DNA from: Alentia gelatinosa
Lineage: Eukaryota; Annelida; Polychaeta; Phyllodocida; Polynoidae
Assembly (NCBI GenBank): GCA_950022655.1
Contig: OX465581.1
Span: 28,181,300-28,245,299, forward strand
Length of the DNA: 64,000 nucleotides
Reading direction: 5' to 3'
Positions 54,913 to 64,000 of this stretch are shown here, one piece after another; the first letter of the stretch is position 1; every line of letters begins with the position of its first letter. Below the pieces are notes generated by a model. The model saw only the letters and a program-made list of their open reading frames with translations. It was not told the origin of the DNA and did no database searches. The position numbers and the translations under genes were made by a program.

Positions 54913-57900
54913 CGAGGTGGCACCAGCAGAGGACCAATCTGTTTATCTGGAAAACCTCCACCCTTCCCCATGGATCATCTGGTTGGTGGCGCTCTCAAGT
55001 GCTGTTGCGTGTTCTGTCTGGAGAACATTTTTAGGTCGGGGTGAACGTGCGAGGTGTTTTATTACTGGTCCAGTGGCGCCTGTCCCTATTGTTTGGCACG
55101 TGTGTCACTACTTCTCGTCGCAAGCTTTTTTCAATTTGTGCGGAGATACGGTGGGGATAAAAAGAAAGTATCGGCAACACGGAGTTGGCTGGGTTGGCTT
55201 CGCTGCAGCATACATAAGGCTTCTGGTTGTTAGTTGCCAAAGCAACAGGAACTCTTAGACCTGGAATTCTAGCAACAGTTTCAGTGGAAATCGACTTGAA
55301 CCTACCTATTTCTCACTGCAACTGGCCCTTTGTTGAGGTTGATTTCAATGCAGTTTACTTTCGTTTATGATGATGGATCAGTGGGTATTGCCTGTCGTGA
55401 ACTACTCTACCTGCTCTCGGGCTTAATCCTGAAATACTTCTTCTATTCCTCTTCTTCTGGCACTGCTCCAACAACACCAGCAATTGTCTTGCTGTGCATT
55501 CTCCCTCTTCACTCTCTTATTCGAGTGGGGGCCTGGAAGATCACTTCCCACACAGGGCAGCTGTTTTTCCTCTGATGAGTTATAAACACAAAGTCGGTCT
55601 GAGATTGCCGGTCAAAGGGGTTTTGTAACCATGCCACTGTGTGCAGTAAGATGGAGGGCTGGGTGATTGGGTGGACGTGTGGGTTGGGGGAATGCTACTG
55701 CTCCTCACGGTGCTTCCCAGCCACCACCACCACCACCACAAGAATTCAATCACCATGTGGCTGGCGCTGCACGGGGTGCATGGGCATTACAGAGGCGGGG
55801 AAGTGCACCGTCGAACCGGGGTCGGTCAGCGTCGGGGTGTAATCTAGGTAAACGGGACAATAGGCGGCGCGCGCGTTTGTCGAAAGGCGCCTCCTTACAG
55901 AGCGCGAGGGTGGGGGCTAACGGACGAGCGAACGGCGCGCTTAACACGGCGGTCTTACCCCTCAAGCCCTAACAACCCCAGTCACTCCCATCCACCGCCC
56001 ACGGTCCACGCCAAGGGTATTAAGACGTATGGGGCGTGGCAGGTGCGAACGGCCCTCATTACCTACGATGCTTAGCACCAGCCGGCCTTCTTAACCAGTA
56101 CCCTGTCTGTTCCAGGGTTGGGGCTCCTTGGATCAACCTAAGTGGTCTCTGTAGCAGAGTGGAGTTCTCTGTAACTGGGCCAGGCATTGCTGTACCACAG
56201 TGTACACAGGCTGTACCATTGCTGGGATGCTCAGAAACAGGAAAGTGAAGATGAGGCAAATGGAAAAGTCTCCGAGAAATGAACACGTCTGAATCATCGT
56301 CACATCGTGTGCAAGGAGAATGCCCTCTTTTTATGTTATCTGATGTCCAACCAACGAACATACGACATAAGGCAGTATGTGCTTCCTTTGATAGACATCT
56401 TTTCTATGGGTCTATCAGGGACAACACCCTCTAACAGGGGCGTGCAGCAATGTTTCTTATATATTTAGGCATTCTTTAGAAGGTGTGCAGTGTTACCCTT
56501 TCCAGACAAGACACGCTCTTTACGGCGAGCAACGTTTAGTTTCCAAGAAACAACACTCTCTGTATGGTATAAAGTTTCCTGTTTACTTTAGGCAGCATTT
56601 TTTGTAAGAAACATAGAACCTGTTTTGAGGATAACAAGGACGGCGTGTTCTATAAAGTGCCGAGTTCCCTCGGAATCACAGACAGCATCCACTGTAAAAG
56701 CGCGTCGTGTTCGGTTCATGACACAGACGGCACGCTTGAGGCTAGGGCTTCCCTAATACTGACTGTGTTCCCCAACACACTGACTCTGACAGAGACGGAT
56801 AGCACCTCCGATAGCCTCTCCACCCGCCCGCGCCCCCGGCCATCCCCCTTATGATCGCCGCCCCTCGCGCATATAATTGCCGCCAACCCCAGCACTACCC
56901 GCTCGGGATCCAATCTCCCTGCCCCGTACCCAACCTCCCTGCCTGCCGACGACCGCTCTCATAGCAAACAGCAGGCCCCAGTCGTCGTCGGTGGCAGGTC
57001 TCAAATACCTCCCCCATTCATCCTGACGGGGGGAGGTGCTTCCGAGCTGCTCCCTCTGCTGCTCCGGACCACTCTAATCCGGCCCTCGCTGTCTATGTCA
57101 AAGGTGCGAGCTGCTCTGCTGCACCCTCTCCCCTACCCCCGGGATGATATATTTAGGCGCAGATATTGAACGGTGTCTGCAATCCGTGCAGACTTCTCTT
57201 AGCAGATCTCAGCCTGAGAGATAGATGGGGCTTTGGACGGATGCTCCCTGGCATCCGAGGCAATAATTACACGCCTTTATTATATATTTAGGAACGTGGA
57301 AAACGGACAATGGAGAATCGGCCTTTCCATCTTATTTACTTCCGCGTGAAGAATACCGCTCAAATCACCACGGAGATGCCGAGTACTTAAAACGATTAAT
57401 TGGAAAGTGGCTCGGATGCTGGAGTGATATATCGCGTTGTCATACATGCATACATACCGCCTTACAGCGGGAGCGAGGTGCTGCTCGGGGAAATGAGCTG
57501 CTCCGATCGTGCCGCTTTAAGAAGAGCAGGAGAAGTGGGTGCGGGGAGATAAGGAATTTAGCTGCAGTCTAGCCTTAGATGTGTTGGCCCCGTCTTGGCC
57601 GTGGCCGCCGGGGCATGCCTAGCAATCCCCTGCCCATACCTCATTCGCCAGGCACGCCCTGGAGGGACCAGCATCGACATGTCCGGTTGACAATTACTGT
57701 CCCTGGGGCCGGACCCTTTAGGAGGCCCCGTGTATAAGGCAGGTGTCTGAGGACAGGTATCTGCACCCCTCCCTCCTTCCCAAAGAAACCACCAGTCTTA
57801 GTGTTTGGCCTATTGGCCAATGTTCGGTCAGGACCATCACCAATACTTAGCACAACATACATCGTAGCTATAGCGGTCACCCTCTGAGCTGTTGATCTCG

Positions 57901-60473
57901 CATGCACATCAGTCACACTAACCACTCAAAATGTCAACAGACAATCACAGGATCGATCCCGCTTTCCCACCTAGTCGTCTTCTTTTAATTAAAACCAATA
58001 GAAATGAGAAAATGAGATCTATCATAAGCTATACATCATTGTTCTTGGTGCTCCATTGACAGCTTGACGTCTTGTGGCACGGTAAAGTCGAGAGTTTCCA
58101 GGCTCCAAATCTCTCTCCCCGTACTGCTAGTGTATTGGAAGCTTTCAAAACAAGACTCCCTTCCAAAATCCGAGAAATTCAAAACCCTACATTTCATATT
58201 CAATTTTTGGAAGACTTTTGCCTTAAGTGCATTGTCATAATATTGGCTAGTATTATAGACCTATCAGCAGGTTTCCAAGAAGATGCCGGAGATAAAAGGT
58301 AGAACCCGCATTTAGTAGATGTTCGGTAGCTCATACAACATCAGCCTCAAGGCTTAGAGATTGAAAAAACCTCAACTCCATCATAACTCCCTATGTCTTT
58401 TAAATGAAGAGCAGTCATATTGACATAACCATATATGGTCATCCATTAAATTCATGAACATACTACGAAGATGATACACGATCGACGTAGTTGGTTAAGT
58501 CATCGAGGTTATGCTAAAATAATTAACAAAGTTGGTGTGTATAGTGAAGGGCCTATAAAGTAAAACTCCCTATCTTGACAATTTAAGGAATGGGTTAGAT
58601 CTTCTATTTCCCTGATTAAATGGAGCATTTAATCACTTCGATAAGGAACATTCTGAAACTAAAAGTATATTGGGAAATACGCTATATCTGTGTGTCTATG
58701 AATCCAGAATCATAGGGAAATGATATCACAGAACAAAATTGTAAAGCCTTCGCATGTGCATTAACAAACAGATAACCAGACCTAATTAACTCCGTCAAAG
58801 GTTAATAAGCCTTTTTGTCCTGTTAAGCCTTTTTTTATTGACACGACAAAGTACATCTATGGAATCAAATGCAGTTGATCTCGAAAAAGAGACAAGTCCC
58901 CTCGTAATCCCAGCCTTCGTTGTTGTCAAGCAAAAACCTTTAGCGCGATTGCTGAAAACAAGGGCTTTCGTTTTCTGAAAAGGAGCGCTTTTTCCCTGTT
59001 AGTGTGATTTTAACAAAAGGACCCGTTATTCCCCTTGCGGTGATGGTGACGGAAACATGTGTGTGACCTAAAGAACAATAAACATGACGACCTCGACGGG
59101 AACTCACAAGTCGGTGCAAGATGATACATCTCTTCATTAGAAAAGAGAATAGAAAAGGAGAGAATTTCGTGATAAAGTGTCATCAACCCCGGCATTACAA
59201 TTAGACCACGTTCACTCGCCTTCTATGGTGATCATTCACTTATTCTATCAATTCGTAGACCTTTGCCAATACATCAAGAACAACGATGAAATAATATTAT
59301 AAGTAACCTATGTATATGATATATGATATCCTAAGCCTACAGTTTCTGAGATCTGAGATGCAGAGGAAATGACTCGCCCAGTCCTCTTCTTAGTTATCAA
59401 GCACACGCTGGATGTTCTCTGCAGCTTCAGAAGTCTCAAGAAGCCTAGTGAAATTCTACATATCTTAACCTTTACAACGCTTCACATATCAGCCCGCGGC
59501 ATAGACATACTCGTAAATCCTAGCGCACTAACCTGCAAGTTGATGAGATCCTCCCCACGTCCTGACGTGTAACCTGCGTGGGAGTGTATATCACTGTCTT
59601 TATGTATCAGTACATTATCCCGGAGACCCCTCTCAGTACTGACCCCTGACCGTGCTCGGGGTTACGACGCCGAATGCCTAGGACACAATCCCACCCTTAC
59701 CACAAACACTACCACTGCCAGGCGGGGCCAAGATCAATTCCCTCTGTTCCCTCCCTGCAACCAGAGAACTCGGGAAATGAAACCTGTCTATGTCGGTACA
59801 TATACAGCAGTGGAATTTTTAGCCAGCTCGGTGTCACCACTGCTTGCCTGACTTATGATTTACCACAATGCTGGTGTCATGGTAACAGTCGTCTTAGAAG
59901 TAGGGTTGTCCATAGACAAGAGCAGGGATAAGGTATAGTGCCTGTGCTCAGTTGATAGAGAATACGGAAATATATTGAAACAGTTTACGAAATATATGCC
60001 ATAAGAAGTAATACATGTATGTGTAGGCAGCCCATTTAAGGGATGGCGTACTGGTGTATTGCACAAATGGCCGGTAACATAACACCAATACTGAGCTGTA
60101 ATTCTACTTGCTATTGAGGTTTATGATACAAATGTTGGCTTTATTACACCCTTACCCAACTGGCTTTGTAACCGCTGTGATTTAGCAATATAAACATGAC
60201 AAGCAAATATGTTGTCCGAGACTGATTAGAAATAAAACAGCAACGACAATGTTGCCCCCTTCAAATAAAGCCTTTGCTGGTCGACATAAAGGATGCAATT
60301 TGTAAAGGGGTGATTCAACAGCGTCAATCTAAAATGTATTCTCCCAACTTTTACCATATATGATTTTTTTTTCATTTTGCATCGGTTGGGAATAGAAGTG
60401 TACTTGGCCTCGTATTTTAAACAACTCAGTTTTAACATCTGAATCTTAACTAGAATTATCTTTCTATATATAC
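54913..60473. other. No gene recognised; GC-rich islands
   Basis: About 54750-55250, 55640-56060 and 56780-57150 are GC-rich. GCGCCCCCTAGCGAGGTGG (54902-54920) resembles a CTCF core in reverse. A CCA run lies near 55721-55738. Several open frames exist without recognisable domains. These islands may be promoters, UTRs or exons of genes I could not identify. Confidence 0.4.
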
Positions 60474-60497
60474 AATATATATATATATATATATATT
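60474..60497. repeat. (AT)n microsatellite
   Basis: About 12 TA units following a short ATATATACA stretch. Confidence 0.9.
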
Positions 60498-61990
60498 GAA
60501 ATTCAAGATTTTATAGCGTTTAGGTGATCATAGAAACCATTGCAATGCTCCAATACAAGCTATTGTGAAATGAATAATCCCCTTCTGAGAGATGTAAGCC
60601 TCTACAAACACAGAAACATTTAATTTCCTGTTTGGCTCAGACATCATGCAAGATATGAAAAGATTCTGAGAAACCACGGATATTTTCCTATATTGACTCG
60701 AAGAGAGGACTGGCATATTGTAAGTTATTATGTCACTTCCCATGGAAATCACAGCGAAGCCGTGGTCTGCACCACTGTGACAGGGTTCAGCTGGCTGGGA
60801 GTCCCTTTTCACGGTGAATACTCCATGATACGTTGTCATTATCCTAAAACCGGCTGTTGACGTCACGTAGTCAAACTTAGTCGCGTCAATATGACGCGGC
60901 ATTTGTTCCCGCTGATCCTATAAATTCTGTGCGACACCAGCTCTGTCAACAGAATTATCCCCAAGCTTCTAATTAGAAACCAATCAGCATAATCCGATTT
61001 GATGCAATGATCAATGCAGCAAAAAGGTTATCTATCTAATTGCGGTGCATTTATACAGATCAATGTGAGACTTCCTGAGTAAGGGCTTAATTTCGTTCAG
61101 CGGATGGGCAATTTACGACTACAAAACCTATTTAAATGGAAGGCAGATCCATTGACATGCATTAATAATGGAACAAATAATTTCATTATGGAGCATGCCA
61201 AACACAATGAATATAGCAATTATATTGCTTTTACATTATCGGCTGCCTAGAAATACCCTATTTGCTTACGGGGGTGATATAATACGGCGCTTGCAATCTC
61301 AATGAAGTCTCCTAGAGCTTCGTGGAAGAATACCTAGAGAACATTGCCTTATTGGTCCATAAACCCCCATTACAAAGAAATCAAAGTGGGAATCTAAGAT
61401 CATTTACCAATATCAAAGGCAAATTAGGATCCCCTAACAGAGTAAATAACAGAAGGGGTGGGCTGAGAGAGACAAAGGGCTGTGATCATTCCAGGTTGTG
61501 CGCACTTTTTCCTAATTTGGTAAGAGGTAGTAAAATACAGGAGCCTTTTCGAGGCAGGTCAATCTCTATGCCATTGAAACACCCCTTTTCCGGGTCAAAT
61601 TACCTACGTCTGGGCCTCGCTAGATGGCCCGGGGGCAGCGTGTTTCTGCGGAGATTACTCCTTTAAACCCGTAAAATACCAGATGAAGGGACGACTGTCG
61701 CAACACTCTTCAGTAACCCGACAGGATGGAGCATAAAGGAGACCTAATTTCACTCCCCACCAATGTGAAAAAATACTTTGTTTACAATACAGACGAATGA
61801 CATATAAATAGTGTGCAACATCTTACAATTATGTAGAAGCTTAAGTTTTCATCACTTGCACTCATCGTCATTCATGCAGCATGACTGCCATATTTTCAGA
61901 TTTAAGGCCGATGAGGGTTCGATGATGTATGCCTACTGTCGGGAAGTACATGCATAGCGTACACTCTTCAAGCGCCATAATGAAGTCCGG
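60498..61990. other. No gene recognised
   Basis: Unique AT-rich sequence with short frames only. Confidence 0.4.
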
Positions 61991-61994
61991 GTTA

Positions 61995-62555
61995 CATACA
62001 CAATAATGACTGATTTTGTGTACGAGTGGCCGTAATCTCCGAGTAGTTGACGCGTAGTAATATCCGAGCGATTAGCGAGGATATTACATTGTCAACTACG
62101 AGGAGATTACGGTCACTCGTATACAAAACCAGTCGTTATTGTATTTATTACCCACCTACAAGATTAATAACAAATCTATTGCAAAAAAATGTTTCTGTAA
62201 TACATTTAGTTCCAGACACCAGAGCACTGTTAAGCGTGGCAGTAATTCGGTGTAGACTTACACCAATGATATAGTTCGCCATTAACCTGTACCTCTAGCA
62301 TGCAAAGTGTGTTATTACAATGATTTCTGATGGTAAATGAGATTATTTTGATTATTTCTAAATAATTAACATTGAATGAACATTCAAAAAACTTATTTTG
62401 AAGTACACGAAGATTTGACCTAATTATTGACAGGACTATTTTTCCGGAATCTCCTGCAGGAGATTCTGACATGTTAGAATCTCCGGGTAGCTGTTTCCAG
62501 GTGCCCTATACATTTCCTATGGAGACTCCGTAATTGGTGGGTAATAAAGCCCTCC
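61995..62555. mobile_element. Non-autonomous inverted-repeat element, copy 2
   Basis: Same order as copy 1 at 5101-5655: a hairpin with CAATAATGACTGATTTTGTG at the left and CAAAACCAGTCGTTATTG at the right, then TTTATTACCCACC through to GGTGGGTAATAAA. Shared inner words include GGACTATTTTTCCGGAATCT and CTATACATTTCCTATGGA. Indels are small. Confidence 0.85.
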
Positions 62556-62679
62556 ACACATTCCATTTTCTAATGCATAGACAATTACAGACGGATCTTC
62601 AGCCGTATCAAAGCAGACATCTCCAACTGCCCTCATTTGTCATTTAGGTAGCCATGTTAAGTGCAAGGATACCATAAAA

Positions 62680-63180
62680 CATCAAGGAGTAGAGGATCCC
62701 CGTATACTTCAAACGTCGTACATGCGCTCCTCGCGTAGAAGAAGACGACTATTTGCCGGCCAGAAATGGCCAGCGTCCGCGGAATTTACATCAGCCACCA
62801 GGATTCAGCGGGCCTATTACGGTGGGGAATATACGGCGCCGTAAATAATGGATGACAGAGCGCGTCGCGTCGTGATGAAGGACGCCCGTAAGTCAGTTAG
62901 GGACGCCAGCCCATCCCGCGCTGGGCATGCGCGCTGAGGGCCTGGCCTTCCCGCGAGCAGAAGACTCAGCAGCGCCCTCTAGTATTGCACCCCGAGATGG
63001 CGGCCTGTGGCGAGGTGTGATTTGTGCTGTTTGGTGGAACAGGCCCTCGCCCGTTGTCGTTCGTTACGACACCCCTCGAACGCATTACGCACCGAATTGC
63101 TTGGCAGGCTGGGCACCACGATGTAATATAAGTACCAGGGGCTTAACGAGGGCCTGCTACAGAAGTTACAGAAGTTTTAG
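62680..63180 (+). promoter_or_regulatory. GC/CpG-rich promoter-like island
   Basis: It contains GGGCATGCGCGCT (NRF1-like, about 62921-62933), AGCAGCGCCCTCTAGTA (CTCF-like, about 62969-62985), CGAGATGGCGGC (YY1-like) and many CpGs in an AT-rich neighbourhood. An open frame (62927-63196) has no recognisable domain. The gene it may serve is not visible. Confidence 0.35.
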
Positions 63181-63199
63181 AAACAGCGCTACGTGATAT

Positions 63200-64000
63200 T
63201 GGTTGTGTAACAAGGTACGGGAAATAGGTGATGAATAAAGTATGATTCGAATCAGACCTATTCATGTTTTACATTCCGACTGCCAGGGGCGGTACCATTA
63301 AATTCCAGCTTTCCCAATATAAGACTAAACATTATACAACCATACCTATAAGGTTGATCTGCAAGGGTATCCCATAAAGTGTGTCGGCTGCATTGTGTGT
63401 AATGCAACTGACGCAGAGGTCATATATCTGAATCAGCTAATCAGCATCACTTTGTAAGGATGTTATAGAACACGTCGGTAGGACTGCCTAAGTAGTCACG
63501 AATTTATTAGATATGTACCATTCATCTTTGATTCATACAAAGTAGTTTTCATGTTCATATAGAAAATCCCCTGGTCGGCTGCTTGGATAATCAGAATATA
63601 TCTATCCGTCGAGAATTCCTACTGTCACTTCTATGGAACATTAGAACGCCGAATATTGCTATGAATCCATAAAGCCCTTGAAATGAATATCCTATTTGCA
63701 TCTATAAATATATACCAACTTAGGTCTTGGGATATTGGAATTATCAGTCACTATGGTCCTATAGTAAAATGAACGACGAAGGTTATGCCCCTGTGTTTCC
63801 CAGAGGCGCAATGTTTTTTTTGTTTCTATCTACATCTACATTCCATAAGATTGTCAAGGAACAATATACAGCACAAGGCGGTACAGAGTGTTGCGGTGGT
63901 TTCTTACATACTAATTTATGACCCTATCTGCCCACCAGTATACAATCCAAGATATCTTGTGCTTTATAAACAAGGCTAGGCTTAACCACACAGAACAATG
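63200..64000. other. No gene recognised
   Basis: AT-rich sequence to the window edge, short frames only. Confidence 0.4.

Noticed and set aside
55639..56250. Several GC-rich open frames
   Set aside because: They overlap on both strands, have no recognisable domain and no splice pattern; more likely a CpG-rich non-coding island.

Overview
The window reads as nuclear DNA of a marine invertebrate. It is AT-rich overall, with spliced genes (GT-AG introns), polyadenylation signals, many diverged transposon relics and satellites. No prokaryotic operon, CRISPR array or organellar gene was seen. The mix of CR1/L2-type LINEs, DIRS-like, Ty3/gypsy and Penelope-like retroelements with PIF/Harbinger and KDZ-type DNA transposons suits a lophotrochozoan or an invertebrate deuterostome. 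I cannot name the species.

Layout. 1-11.3 kb: a LINE reverse-transcriptase relic, DIRS-like and LINE scraps, foldback elements, and a broken Ty3/gypsy element (6.5-10.6 kb) with a LINE nested inside it. 12.1-15.7 kb: a mosaic of five tandem-repeat families, the last of which reverses strand in mid-array. 15.8-17.5 kb: a long, still open LINE reverse-transcriptase ORF. 17.8-19.4 kb: a PIF/Harbinger transposase pseudogene preceded by a cluster of 15-bp sites on both strands. 19.9-20.2 kb: a Penelope-like fragment. 24.96-37.95 kb: a 13-kb block bounded by 118-bp near-identical inverted repeats. It holds the N-terminal half of a spliced KDZ-type transposase gene (CxC2-like zinc cluster), split by a GC-rich pair of head-to-head, intact gag ORFs of DIRS/Ngaro type.

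38-64 kb has more unique sequence. It holds a three-exon host gene of unknown function (42.5-44.2 kb), a single-exon LYSET/TMEM251 homologue on the minus strand (50.0-50.5 kb), a truncated U2 snRNA retropseudogene with target-site duplication (51.0 kb), a tRNA-like SINE head (52.8 kb) and several GC-rich promoter-like islands. Only two ordinary host protein genes could be supported.

The most unusual items are the solitary head-to-head gag pair inside the inverted-repeat-bounded KDZ block, perfect palindromes at deletion junctions inside retroelements (8207-8246; 40178-40229), the strand switch in the satellite, and the site cluster upstream of the Harbinger relic. All functional statements rest on motif recognition by eye; no database search was possible.
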